64,000 bases of DNA, from assembly GCA_905182995.1 (NCBI GenBank), contig CAJJDP010000058.1:336932-400931 (forward strand), written 5' to 3'. Positions 13,138-24,712 of the stretch are shown here, piece by piece. Each line of letters starts with the position of its first letter. Position 1 is the stretch's first letter. This DNA is from Paramecium octaurelia (lineage: Eukaryota; Ciliophora; Oligohymenophorea; Peniculida; Parameciidae). The notes below the pieces were generated by a model. It saw nothing but the letters and a program-made list of their open reading frames with translations. It was not told the DNA's origin and did not search any database. The position numbers and the translations under genes were made by a program.

Positions 13138-13647
13138 TCATATTAATTTCTTATTACATACATAATCAACAAAATCATCAAACTCTGAAGGTTATGCTAA
13201 TTCGAATAGGATTTGTTTTTTGAAACCAATTATCTTTTTCTGACTTGGATTTTGGATTGTTGCTTTGGCTTTGAATGATTCGTTCCGTTTTTTATCGATT
13301 AGTTGTCCTTAAAATTATTTCAGTAATGGCTTTGTTTGTTATTTCACTAATTTTAGTCTTGGGGTTATGCTAACTTATTTTGAGACTAATGATTAGGCCT
13401 ATTCTAAAAAGGAAGGGTATTTGTTATTAGGTGTAACTGGAAGTGTCATAATTTATCTCGTAGTAAGATGCTCTTATTTTTGTAATTAGGTGATGGAACT
13501 TGTTTTCTACATCAATTAATTATTTCCTCCGACTTAGTTAAAATAATGGTATCTATCTGAGGGATCAACCATATGCATTCCAATGACCATTTTCTTTCTT
13601 TTTTATAAATCACTGTAGGTTGTGAGTTTAAACTAATTTAATTACAT
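13138..13647 (-). CDS. Small basic protein, unknown
   Basis: Open from ATG 13647 (or the internal ATG 13590) to TGA at 13138; 169 or 150 residues. It is glutamine- and lysine-rich, with a basic C-terminal half (PSQKKIIGFKKQILFELAQ) and an acidic patch SEFDDFVDYV near the end. Upstream of 13647 the frame meets a TGA. The segment 13591-13647 could also be leader or intron, so the start is uncertain. No domain recognised. Confidence 0.55.
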
Positions 13648-14150
13648 ATTCTAAATTAATTTTCATATTTTTCAACTGAAAATTATAATTTCTGGTTTTT
13701 AAAGAAAACCTTACTACAATTAATTAGGTAATTAATCTAGCAAAGTATTTCAATGAAACCTTATTTTTTCTAGATGTTGAGATATAAAAAGCCTAATTAG
13801 TATTTCGAATCTAATTAACATCCAACATTAGATACACATTATAAATGCATTATTTTATTGTATTATTAGGTCTATTGATATGTTAAATTAATTTGATATT
13901 AGTCAGTCAAACTTATATATTCTATTATGAAATTATAAGCACACATAAACATTTTTATAAAATTCCACATTTAACAAATTTGTCCATCAAGTATTCATTT
14001 CTTAGTATTTTTGGACTCACTATATTCCCATAAAATTTAGTGAAGTTAATCTTCCTTCTAAATCAGATAATTGATTATAAAATAAGATTATATATCAAAA
14101 TTATATATCAAAATTATAATAGATACTAAATTGATTGAATATTTATTAAT
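13648..14150. other. Intergenic, 503 bp
   Basis: AT-rich spacer; apart from the short tandem repeat at 14088-14113 nothing is recognised. Confidence 0.4.
14088..14113. repeat. Two-copy 13-bp direct tandem repeat
   Basis: The unit ttatatatcaaaa occurs twice without a gap, followed by a partial third copy (ttataat). Probably simple-sequence slippage in AT-rich spacer DNA. Confidence 0.7.
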
Positions 14151-14712
14151 AGTGAAAGAGATGAATTATATTTGATTAATTTAGAAAAAAAACAAAAACT
14201 ATTAAATTCAACAGCTAAAGTCTATTAATAAATTTTAGATTCCTATAAAAATAGGGTAATATTGAATTGAAAAGAAACTTACTAGATTGGCAATATTGAC
14301 AAATTAGAGAATAAAGTAGTAGACCCAAGCTTATATTCTATTATTTGGATTAGAGAGTGAAGTTCATATACGAATAAAGAAAGACCAAGTCCCATAGATA
14401 TGAAGAATTATATTGAAAGGAGCAAGATTTGCTTGATCAACCATAAGATATTGCACTGAAATTGTTGAGAATGGCCTGAAACTTAATAGAATTTTTAATA
14501 AATTGAAAAAGCATCAAAAGATTCTCATCTAATAGAAACTAAGTCTTAATTTCTTATATCTTTTAAGTAACTATACCTATAAATATATACTTGTAATTAC
14601 CAAGGCCTTTCCTTAAAGACATCAAAAAATGACAACACTTTATAAAAATAAATGGCAATAATTTAAAGAGAGAAATAATTCTGCTAATTCAACTTAGGTA
14701 CTATTATTTTGA
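14151..14712 (+). pseudogene. Gene relic with several in-frame TGAs and frame breaks
   Basis: Coding-like sequence in shifting frames. It opens SERDELYLINLEKKQKLLNS, may cross a 30-nt intron-like segment near 14254-14283 into IGNIDKLENKVVDPSLYSII, and then meets TGA. Other frames continue with FIYEQRKTKSHRYEELY, a TGA, then KEQDLLDQPQDIALKLLRMA and another TGA. A last piece with LKLNRIFNKLKKHQKILI ends near 14712. Consistent splicing could not be found. I read it as a decayed coiled-coil gene; its parent may be a paralogue elsewhere. Confidence 0.45.
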
Positions 14713-14827
14713 ATAAACTTGATACCTAAAATTTAGTAGTATCATTTGTCCAAAGATTTCTTGATAAATTTCAGAAATGATCAAATTATTTCCTATAATT
14801 TGATTATAATTTTTTTATTATAAATAT

Positions 14828-16532
14828 ATGAGCTTGAATGTGTAAGGTTTGAGAAAACCAAGCTAAGTGAATAGTCCAAGTTCTATTAAAAAGCCAATCA
14901 TATCCTCATTATTATTTAATTGTAAAGCTCCAATAAATGTTCCAAACAGTTCATAAGTATCACCTTAAAATTCTGAACAAAATCTCCTAAAACCATTGCA
15001 TTCACATAAAGGATCATAAGTGGATGTAACTAATTTAACAAAATTAATTAAACACAATAAGTCTCCTACTATTGAAGCATTTGATACATAAAATAACTAG
15101 AATTCAAGCCAATAATAATTATAAGCATTGTTTGCAAAAGCTAGAGATATAACTTCGAATAAATAAAAACCTTAAATTGTAAAATAATAAGTTCAACCAA
15201 TCCAAACATAATCAATTAACCAATTGAAGGAACTATTTGATAATTATATCTATTGTAGAAACACATTTTATTTTCATTTTGTTGTTGGAATTGGTGGATT
15301 TGGAAAGGTTTGGAAAGTAGAACATAAGAAGACAGCTTAAGTATATGCTATGAAAGAAATGTCGAAGGCTCTGTATGGTTATTCATCTTTATATAGAATT
15401 ATAACAAAAAAAAGTGTGAATTCAGTTATGAATGAAAGAGTATTGCTGAGTTAATTGAAGCATCCTTTTTTAGTTAACATGAATTTTGCATATCAGGACA
15501 GAGAAACACTGTATTTAATTATGGATTATATGTCTGGAGGTGATCTCAGATATCATATTGGAAGAATGAGAAGATTTAATGAAGAATAAACTAGTAAGGA
15601 ATATTATCTATATTTTTTGAGGGTTCTTTGTAGCCTGCATATTTTTAAGTTTAGAATATGTTCATGAATGCAACATAATTCACAGAGACCTTAAACCTGA
15701 AAACTTGGTTTTGGATAGCAAAGGCTATGTTCATTTAACTGATTTTGGCATAGCAAGAGTTATGAAAACTGAAAACTCAAGTGACACTAGTGGCACACCT
15801 GGTTACATGGGTATCTGATGTTTATAAACATATAGCTCCTGAAGTGATGTGTAGACAAAATCATACATATGCTGCAGATTATTATGCCTTGGGAGTGATT
15901 GCATATGAATTTATGTTAGGCAGGGTATTAATAAACTCAATTGTTAGAGACCCTATGTAGGGAGGTCGAGGCAAGAAATTAGAGATTAAATCTTGGCTAA
16001 GTAAGTTCAAATAAAGAAATCTGAAATCCCTAATAATTGGTCTATGGAAGGTGCCGATTTCATCAATAGAGTATTTTAATTTCAAATCCTATTCAGCTTT
16101 TATAAAGAAAGCCTTAATAACGATTAGGGTTTAATGAGAGTCAAGAGATCCGTCAGCATCCTTGGTTTTTAAATTTTCCATGGCAGAAGCTTAAGAACTT
16201 CGAGCTAGTTCCACCCTTTTAACCAAATGTAAGCAGGAATCATTAAATTAGAGGACTGAAGATAATTTTGATTAAAAGTAAATCCTCATAGAAGATGAAG
16301 AAAATAATGAACTCATTTAACAAAATCTGTTGGTATTAAAAGATCCAGCCACTCAAGGTATCATGATATCAAACATTAAGATTTATTTTAGGGTTATGAA
16401 TTTAATGCAAATCAAAATTAGAATAAGATTTCATCTACTACTGATTAATCCTCAAGTTCATCATCTAAACATAGTAGAAATTTTAGTCAAAAAATTGAAA
16501 AGTAATAATATCTTGAGAGTGGAAATAAGTGA
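14828..16532 (+). CDS. AGC-like serine/threonine protein kinase
   Basis: Seven introns (15373-15396, 15594-15621, 15811-15835, 15925-15947, 16071-16096, 16229-16251, 16358-16380) give 510 residues in frame, each junction restoring kinase sequence. The N-terminal ~130 residues are low-complexity. The kinase domain has the glycine loop GIGGFGKVWKVE, the catalytic lysine in VYAMKEMSKA, the catalytic loop HRDLKPENL, the magnesium-binding LTDFGIARV and the activation segment SGTPGYMAPEV, followed by the subdomain XI region RLLQRKPQQRLG. The GTPGYMAPE form and the order of motifs fit the AGC/PKA-like group. The C-tail (DLFQGYEFN) is followed by a serine-rich end. All catalytic residues are present, so it should be active. 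Its upstream signal is unknown. Confidence 0.87.
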
Positions 16533-16765
16533 TTCTATTGATACCATTCATATAGTATATATATTTATATGCTGTTTTAATTTTAATCTAAAATAAACCT
16601 GCTTTTATTTGGATTATCTCAGGTTTGAGATGTCAAAATAGTATCGGTTTTATATCTAGAGTTATTCCTCATCGAATTATATTAAATTGTTGTATTAGGG
16701 CTCTTTAAGACTAAATTAATATCTTAATTCTTAAAAATCATTATCTACTTATTATTAAATAGAAC

Positions 16766-17305
16766 TATGGATTATGAATTGATCAAATTAAAATACCCTA
16801 ATATAGTAAAAAATAACAATATTGTTTTAAAAAGGAATACACAAATAGAGATGGAAAATTCCTAGATTAGTTCTGTGTATTACAACATTCAGAAACTGAT
16901 ATTAGTTTCTTATATTTTAGTTGCCTCTGAAGAAGGACGATAATTGAAATTGTAAAAATAAACCTACTGATGTATTAGTAGACAGAGGAATGCAAGAGAG
17001 TAATTATATTCTTATAAAATTATGTAAAACTAGTAATAGGCTGATGAGTAGTCAATCTTTAAATGATATTTAACAATTAAGAATATGAATACAATATTTT
17101 ATATAAGGCTTGTCTCGATTAGTTCTAGAGATATAAATAAAAGATGAGATTGTGATCTATTAATTGATAATGATTATTATATATATAAGAAATCAAGTTT
17201 GAATTCTCAGTATAATCCATTCGTAATTGTGGAAAATGAAAGAGATGGTTCAAATTATATTGGAACTGTTTAAAAGGACTAAAATGGCATTATGCTAAGA
17301 ATTTG
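16766..17305 (+). pseudogene. Probable gene relic downstream of the kinase
   Basis: ATG 16766 opens a plausible frame (MDYELIKLKYPNIVKN... ending VASEEGRQLKLQKQTY) that stops at TGA near 16960. Coding-like pieces continue in other frames, including a stretch over ~17150-17305 (SLNSQYNPFVIVENERDG, then GTVQKDQNGIMLRI) that is itself preceded by an in-frame TGA. No intron set joins them. Best read as a decayed gene; the first piece alone could be a short real gene. Confidence 0.35.
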
Positions 17306-17492
17306 ATGACTTTTTTCTACGTTTATCATCACTAGTGATTATTGCAATTCTTGAAAGTGCCTTTGGATTGAATTGATATTGATTTTTAACAGCCTAATTT
17401 AATCAAGAAAATTTTAATTTAAAATAAATAATACTAATAAAATATATTATATAAGATTTTTTTGAATTTAATAATCCCATATAATAATATTA

Positions 17493-17858
17493 ATGGAAAA
17501 ATAAAATTCGAATGAAGAAAATCATGAAAAATTAGACATAAATCAACTCAGGCAAGCGGTATTAGATATATCTAGAAGAATGGTGTCATAATACAAGGGG
17601 CTTCTAAACAAAATTGAATTTATTCCAAACATTAAGATCTAATCTGAATAAAAGGAGGTATAAAATTCCTAAAATTTCCAAAATGTATTGATGATGTAGA
17701 GGACTTCTATGAAGAAAAGAAAAGAAAAAAAAATTAAGAACATAATATTGGAAGATGAAAACGGCAAAAGGTATGTATGTCGGATCTGTGGGAAGATATT
17801 AAAAAATAGTTCCAAATTAGGAGGCCATTTAAGACATTATCATAAAAAAAATGAATGA
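17493..17858 (+). CDS. Small C2H2 zinc-finger protein
   Basis: A single exon of 121 residues, ATG 17493 to TGA 17856. The first 75 residues are polar and helical, then a basic stretch (MKKRKEKKIKN), then one zinc finger at the C-terminus: YVCRICGKILKNSSKLGGHL followed by RHYHKKNE. This gives Cys-x2-Cys-x12-His with two further histidine candidates three and five residues on. A lone finger beside a basic patch suggests a nucleic-acid-binding role. No close family is recognised. Confidence 0.75.
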
Positions 17859-18012
17859 TATTCAAAAATATCTTTATAATTTAATAAATTATTTCCTTAT
17901 AGAATCCAATTAACATGGGAATCCGAAGTCATGATGAATAACATTCGAATAAAAAGAACAGAAAATATCATGAATTTTATAAATTCAAATTGTTTTGAGA
18001 TCGATATTTATA

Positions 18013-18399
18013 TCAACATTAGACTGCTATTTTTTTAAGTTCTTCATAAACAATCTTGAACAAGAACTAATGAGAGTTATCTTTAAGTTCTAAGATAGCA
18101 TCTCAGTTTCTGTTCTTTGCAGTATATCTTATTATTTCTTTTAAAAAAAAATCATTTTAAATATAGTTATTATGTACTTATACTGCCATCAACTTACAAT
18201 CAAAGGTATAATAAACAGTCTTCCAAAAACTTCTGTTTTTTCCTTCCTATTGAAAATGTTTAATGATTGAATTATAATTTATATATTTCAAATTATTTAT
18301 GTTGACTCCACTACAAAGGCAGGTTTGCACTCTTTATGTAGACTTTCTCTCAAAAAATAAGATTTTAATTTTTGTTAAATCATAAATACAATTCATCAT
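18013..18399 (-). CDS. Small frame interrupted by one in-frame TGA
   Basis: From ATG 18399 the frame is open for 98 codons, meets TGA at 18103-18105, then stays open and coding-like for 29 more codons to a second TGA at 18013. Before the break it reads FWKTVYYTFDCKLMAVQVHN and FLKEIIRYTAKNRN; after it, DAILELKDNSHQFLFKIVYE then ELKKIAVQ. The downstream piece keeps the composition of a real protein. Explanations are a recent nonsense mutation, read-through, or a missed splice; no GT...AG pair of normal size spans the TGA. No family recognised. The start is uncertain. Confidence 0.4.
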
Positions 18400-18679
18400 C
18401 CTCACTAATATTTTGTTCAAATCAACAATAATAGCAAATAAAATAATAAAAACTTCTAAATTTAATAATTAAGTTTTAGATTTAAAATTTATATTTCATT
18501 CTATAATATGCTAAATTGGAGAATTATAATAAAATTACTTTGCTGAGACAAGGATTTGTACATAGAGTTCTTGAGTGGCAATTCTAATTTCAAGCATGAT
18601 GTAGACTCATGAATCACCTAATACATCATCATATTTTAATGAATATAATTTAATATTATAATTACATCATCAAGATTAC

Positions 18680-20577
18680 ATGGTATTTGGATCTCCAGTG
18701 AATTTTCAAGAGATAAATGAAGAAGCCCTTGTTACTGGGGGAATCGTTATGGCCTTTGCGTTAATATTTGGCACAATAGCCATATTATAAACATATTGTG
18801 AACATCATCATATATCAGTAATGAGGGAAGCGTCTGTGCCAATCCTTTTTGGACTATTTTTTGGTCTAATAACATTCATGGGATATTTTTCTTCAGGAAA
18901 ATATTTTGATTCGAGGATATTCTCTTTTGCTTTGTTGCCGATAATTGTTTTTAAAGAAGGCTATTGCCTAAACAAATAGCATTTTATGAAAAACTACTTT
19001 TATGTATTGATCTATGGTATATTCGGCACAATTGTTCAATTTCTCATCTCATTTGGTTTGACGTAATCATTAGTTAGTTCAAGTATCTTAATAATAAATT
19101 TAGGTATTTTTTGGTCTCCTCCGTCGGATTAAACTTAGGACAACTATTCCTTCTTTGCAACAATGTTCTTCTCAGCATGTATTACTTCAAAGGATAGTGC
19201 TGTCAGCCTCAGTGTCCTTGAATTTGAACATGCTCCCAAACTGCATAGCATTATATTCGGGGAATAAATCATAAATGATGTGATAGTATTTGCACTTTCC
19301 TCCACGACCCAAAGATATAATAATGAAAATGTTCGCTTTGAACGAGATAATTGGTACAATTTTTTGATTTTCATTGCATTGACATTAGCTTAATTGCTCG
19401 TTGGATTGGTTGTCGGTTTGATTACTGGTAATTTAATTATATAGATTTTAGGTGTTGTTTCAACTTGGATTACAAAAACAGCTAGATGCATATCTGAGCA
19501 TTCCTCAGTATTAACTATCTTTACTATTTATTGTGCATATTTTGCCTTTAGTTTTTGTGAAGCATTTGATTTTTGCGGAGTTATGGCAGTCCTCATTTGT
19601 GGAATTATGATGTCCCATTATTAAACCTATAATTTACCTAAGTTATCTGCAAATTCATCGAAGTAAAAATATCTATAGATTAATTAGAATTACTGTCAAA
19701 GCTCTTGCTTATGCAAGTGAAACCTTTATTTATTTTTATATCGGATTTGCTGTGACAGGAACTGAAATTAATAATAAGGAGTACTTGAAAGGAATCACAA
19801 TCTACCCTTTTGTTTTAATTTAATTCTTCGCCATTCAACCTATGGCAAGATTGTTATCCATGTTACTATCACAAGGGTTGGCTATGCTGTAATTATTTCA
19901 TGATTATACTGAGAATTTAAAAAGATTCTAAGAGTCCCTTGAAAATCAACAAATATGAATTCTTAATATTATTGTATTCAGGATTAATAAAAGGGGTCAT
20001 AGCATATGCTTTGATCTGCGAAGTGGACACTGAATTTGTTAAGAAGACTCACTATTATCCATTCATCAATTACGCAACCTTGTATTTAATTATTGGAACT
20101 ACTTTATTTGTTGGAGGATCATTGAAATATGTAGCAGAGTGGGCATATAGTCAAATGGATTTACAACATCTAATGGAATCATCAGACAATTCTGGAATCA
20201 AAAGCAATTTAAAACAAACCTTCATTCGAGAAGATATTTAAGCCTATGAGAATGCAACTTAAAATACATAAAGCAGGTTTAAGAAATTCGATGAGAACTA
20301 CATTAAACCATTTTTGATTTATAATTATCTAGAAAGGAAACAGGATATATTAACAGCTAAGAAATTAAAAAAGAATAAGCATGCTATGGAGAAATAACTA
20401 GAAGAAGAAATGCATATGTATGAGGAGAGTGTTAGAGAAAGAAGAGAAAAACAAGAAATGAAGAAGATGAATTAAAAGAGTAAACTAACAAACTTGGAGT
20501 TGGATAGTGATGCAGAATAAGAGGAAGAAAGTCCTAAGAATAATCATCATCATGAAAATTAGAATAATCATCATTGA
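18680..20577 (+). CDS. Na+/H+ exchanger, CPA1 (NHE/NHX) family
   Basis: Two clear introns (19663-19687, 19889-19913; 25 nt each) give 615 residues; a further 24-nt intron at 19428-19451 is likely and would give 607. The protein has about a dozen hydrophobic helices followed by a ~120-residue charged cytoplasmic tail ending in a histidine- and asparagine-rich stretch. Family signatures are TSKDSAVSLSVLEFEH, where the usual ion-site aspartate of (S/T)xxD(P/S)V is present, and IIFGEQIINDVIVFAL, the equivalent of the FGE..LND motif of NHE proteins. These antiporters exchange protons for sodium or potassium across plasma or vacuolar membranes. The tail (EKQLEEEMHMYEESVRERRE) is coiled coil and probably regulatory. 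Confidence 0.88.
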
Positions 20578-20946
20578 TTTCTATTCTTATTGATCAATTA
20601 GTTGCATCAATAATTTTATATTTATTTAACTTTTAAATAAAAAAATAGCAATCTTAATCGAGTTCATAAGTTTGTTAATACCGTCTAATTTAATATTAAA
20701 ATAAACTAAATGATTGATATTATTAAGGAAATGACCATTAACTCAGAATTCATAAATAATCTACCTAATATCAATTTCAAGATCTAATTATATTAACTAT
20801 CAATAAAATTATTAACGAAATAAAAATGATTAATAAAAATAAGTGTTACTTAATACTTATAAATATTGTCAATTTAAGATAGCATAATGTTTAGCAATCT
20901 CAAATCTTGTAAAATTATCACTTTAAAAATATAATTTATATTATTT
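20578..20946. other. Intergenic, 369 bp
   Basis: AT-rich spacer between two plus-strand genes; nothing recognised. Confidence 0.4.
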
Positions 20947-21812
20947 ATGAATCCCAAATAATTATCAAAGGTTTATAGGAATGACTTAGAAAATAGTTTC
21001 ATTCGGAAATTTGAAAGATCCTACTTAAGTTTAAGTTTGAAATCCAGTCAGACCACCAGAGTGCAATTATTTAAATAAAAATAACCGAGATATCAAATAA
21101 ATGAGAAGTTGAAACAATTATCAGAGTTGAATGAATAAAAATAAAATCACATAAAGTAGTTAAATTAATACGAGTATCTAGGCTTAAATATTATACCAGA
21201 GCTAAGAGTTCCAAAGGTTCAATAGAAGGACAAAATACGACAAAAGCCTCTCAAATATTTTTACTATTGCCATATCACTGTCCTGCTCAAAAGAGATACA
21301 CTTCATGTAGGATGATGTGGAAACGACTGATATTGGGAGTGCAAGTTATCCTATATTACGGTAAACTTCAGAAGGAATAATTAATATCTAAGACTGCGTC
21401 ATGTCCTCATATTCCTCCCAAAAGAAACAGTCTTAAAAGTCTCAATTATCCTTCAAGTCCTCCAAAAAGGAAATTCAGAAGTAGAACTCAGGGAGATGGA
21501 AAGAATTAACTCAATGGTTTTGGAGATTACATTAAAGCAATGTATGAGAGTGAGAAATAGAAAAGAGAATTATGTTCAAAATCAGTTATCATTAAGGAAT
21601 TTCGATGCCATGACTCAAGAATAAAAAGACTTGGGACATCTAAGTTATGTGATCAGACTCTTGATCTCTCTAAAAATGGATGGGCAAGTATCAAAGACTC
21701 TAATTAACTTCCTCCACTCATTTCTATTGCCCCTTACTAAGAAGAAAACATTAGAATAAAGAGAGTTTCCTCGACAATGATAAGAAGAATAAGAACTCTC
21801 AGATTATATTGA
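20947..21812 (+). CDS. Basic protein, unknown
   Basis: With one canonical 26-nt intron (21174-21199, GTA...CAG) the frame runs from ATG 20947 to TGA 21810-21812, 279 residues. The N-terminal ~75 residues are glutamine-rich and helical (NEKLKQLSELNEQKQNHIKQ). The rest is rich in serine, lysine, arginine and proline (HIPPKRNSLKSLNYPSSPPK) and looks disordered. All three frames are open over much of the region because TGA is rare, so the model was chosen as the simplest one with a consensus intron; other splice patterns are possible. No domain recognised. Confidence 0.55.
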
Positions 21813-21849
21813 CAATAAAAATGATCTTATTACTCACATTTTCTTAAAA

Positions 21850-22207
21850 TTAATTTACAATTATAGGATAAATTAATTATTTCTATTTACTTTATCTAAA
21901 AATGATCCTATTAAGGAAAGGATTTACATCATCTGTATTAATCCTTGCTCTAAAATATCTAGTCTATTTCTTAGATATCTAAGTAGAAATTTAATTCAAA
22001 ATATTATCATTGATATTACTTAATTTACTATTTATAAGTAACCAAATATATTTTTTGCAATAACCCAATTTTTCTAAATCTGTATTAGTCGCAGTAAGTT
22101 CTTTAGCGCCAATAGCCTTTCTTCTAAGACTCTCTCTTTATATTTTCTTTTTATAATATGTTTCCTTCTCAAACTTTAATTTAAATAAATTTACAAAATG
22201 ATATTCT
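21850..22207 (-). other. Coding-like stretch without a clear start
   Basis: Minus-strand sequence with protein character (ESLRRKAIGAKELTATNTDL, then KLGYCKKYIWLLINSKLSN) and no TGA for over 100 codons. No in-frame ATG was found, and no intron gives one. It may be a small gene with an unrecognised first exon, or a relic. The rest of 21813-22455 is AT-rich spacer. Confidence 0.25.
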
Positions 22208-22455
22208 CATCACAAAATACTTAGACAATAACCAAATTGACTAGAACCAAGATACAAATTCTATTTCTTTAATTTATTATTATATAATCAAGTTATTCAA
22301 ACAAATCCTCATATGTCTTCAGTAATATAGTATCATCCATTCTGGATTCTATGATATTGTATCTTAATCAAGAGTAGCTCAGCACTGTCCATCTTCAAAA
22401 CTAAGCAATTTATAGCTTCTCCGAATAAACATTTATTTATATTATAAAATAATAT

Positions 22456-23181
22456 ATGAGAGGTCCAAAATACGTAGAATAGGATATCATAAAAAGAGTA
22501 TGCTATGCTGAATAGTTCCAATAACACAAATTCAAACTGTTGAATACCAAATCAGATCCCCATCTCTCTAAAAAAGTAAATCATCCCCATAATTTAGCAT
22601 GTGTTATCAGATAATGATAAGTATTAATAAATAAGGGCGAATAAATTTTATACTAAACTTTAGGTAGATCTATAGAAAGAACAACGGCTCTATAAGGAGA
22701 ATGCAAAGATTCTCAATCGCATTGTGGATATTGGAAATTAAAAAACATATTCATCAATGCCAAAAAGATCTGTTACTCGTCAAAGTTCAGCCAACTCTAT
22801 CAAATCTCTTAATTTGTCTTATAGAAAACAAGAGGCAAAAAAAATCGTGGGAGAAAATGAAAAATTAATATAGCGGTTATAAAGAACTCCATCATCCTTT
22901 AGAAACAAGGAAACTCTACTAAAGGACTATAAGAAGTAACAATAACAATATATTTAAGGACTTTGGAACTCAAAAATAGAATTTCCAAATTTTCTTAATA
23001 AAATTAGTAAAAGATGGGCAAAATCATTGAAAGATTGACTAAAACAACTACAAATCCCAAATATTCAAAAACAAATCAAAGCAGAACCAGTGCACCAACC
23101 TATTAGAATTCGGCTTTATCAAGATTAAGAATTGAACCTGATACTAAATAATAAAAATTGTAATTTCCAAGAATCAAATGA
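22456..23181 (+). CDS. CFAP97/hemingway-like protein (tentative)
   Basis: Two introns (22576-22597, 22936-22958) give 226 residues, ATG 22456 to TGA 23179. The centre has the layout of short cilia proteins related to CFAP97: KLQVDLQKEQRLYKENAKIL with NRIVDI, then the later repeat-like EKLIQRLQRT and YKKTLELKNRISKF. The pattern is a helix ending in ENxxLL.RI followed by a second helix. The C-terminus is basic and disordered. CFAP97-type proteins act in sperm-flagellum or cilium axonemes, and Paramecium is heavily ciliated. The splice model is well supported; the family name is only a motif impression. Confidence 0.65.
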
Positions 23182-23409
23182 AATATGCCATATTAATTAA
23201 ATTGTATTCTATAACTAAAAAGTTTAATCAAGTGATCCTCAAGCAAATCTATAACAGAATGTGTTTTTAATAATAATAAGGTTTCAAGAGAGTAGATATA
23301 TAGATATCTCATGATTATACAGATTAAACTTAAAATATCCCCAATTCCTTTTGATAAGAAGACTCTGTAAATAATATATGTATTGTTTCTAAACAACTCA
23401 TTTATAATA

Positions 23410-24675
23410 TCACTCTTATTTAAGTTTTTATTTATTCTTTTATATCTATTTGTATAACTCTAAAAATTTGGAAACATATGATATAATATTATAAATTAAA
23501 AAGATAATGAATAACAATCCTAAAAATAGTGAACCAATCACTACTACAATGTTTTCATTAAATCTCAACTTATAATTCTACCATTGTCTCTCTGTTATTG
23601 GTACATCTAATATGCAGGATTAGGTTTCATCAAATTTTTATTTTTGAAGTTCTTCAATCAAGATGGTCTTTGATAACACAACACTTGAATCTTGGCTTGA
23701 ATGAGTCTCAAATTCAATCCTTATAGGCGAATTTTGATCATTGGTTATTATCTTTAAGATTCCAAAATTAGATTTGTAATAGTGATCCTAATAACTACTA
23801 AAGGTAGTTGGAAATAGGAATTAGAAAATAATATCCACAAAGGGAATATGATCGTAGTTAGCAAATGTCATTCCACTTGAGGTGAACTCATAGAGATTCT
23901 AACCCAATCGATGAGGACAAGGATGCTTCAGAATTTCGGAATAATGAACATCTCCAGATAAGAAAATGATAGGCTTATTGTACTTTTTGATTAAAGCGTA
24001 TAATTTTTGCTTGGACCATCCAAACCAGGTTTCTGGTCCATCTCTATCGTCATGCAAAACTTAGACTCCAGAAGTCATGATGATCAATTAGCTTTCAGTT
24101 TAAAATTATTCTTCTAACCATTTCCATTGATTTTCTCCGAGGGAATCGCCTGTGAATTTGTCTGAATTGTATCTTGCATCAGTCATAACAACCAGAACCT
24201 TATTATGTTAATCAGCATAAAAAGATTAGTAAATGCCATCCTATTTTCTGAGTGGAGAATCTTTGGGTTCACCAATAAAATCCAAATACAATTATTTGGC
24301 GCTTTCTTTAAGAGGATTGAATTTGCCTCCATTATTTTCATTGCTATCATGATCATCATAGACTCCTTTGATGATTACATTCTTCTTGAATTGAGCATAA
24401 TATTTATCATCATTGGTGATATCAAATTTCTCCTTGACTCTGGTCTCATTCTATTCAGCTCTCCAAATACCTAAAATAGGCATATAATCAATATAAGCTG
24501 CATCTCCCAACCATAAAAAATATTTAGGATTAAATGACTAAATCCTTTTGAAGACATCTGTATCATGAGTTCTGTAAAATTTGAAGCATGATCCAAATGC
24601 TATAGTCAATTGATTTTCAGCTTCCACCGTGAAGAATAAGGAAGTCAACAAAACAATCAATAATTTGTTGAGCAT
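23410..24675 (-). CDS. PhoD-type metallophosphatase/phosphodiesterase, secreted or membrane-anchored
   Basis: An intron-free frame of 421 residues from ATG 24675 to TGA at 23410. It starts with a signal peptide (LLIVLLTSLFFTVEA). PhoD-family metal-site motifs appear in order: WLGDAAYIDY, KGVYDDHDSNENN (the GxxDDHDxxxND motif), VVMTDARYNSD and LSGDVHYSE. A hydrophobic helix near the C-terminus (GSLFLGLLFIIFLIYN) followed by a lysine-rich tail suggests a type I membrane protein with the catalytic domain outside or in a lumen. PhoD enzymes cleave phosphomonoesters or diesters using iron and calcium. The gene starts only 37 bp beyond the RPS2 stop on the same strand. Confidence 0.88.
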
Positions 24676-24712
24676 TTATTTTATATTTTAATATACTTAT
24701 GATAAATTGATC

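Noticed and set aside
18103-18105. Selenocysteine at the in-frame TGA
   Set aside because: No redox-type context (such as CxxU) around it, and no downstream hairpin was recognised by eye.
20947-21812. Alternative frames giving long proteins
   Set aside because: All frames are open because TGA is rare; only the single 26-nt-intron model uses one consensus intron and ends cleanly.
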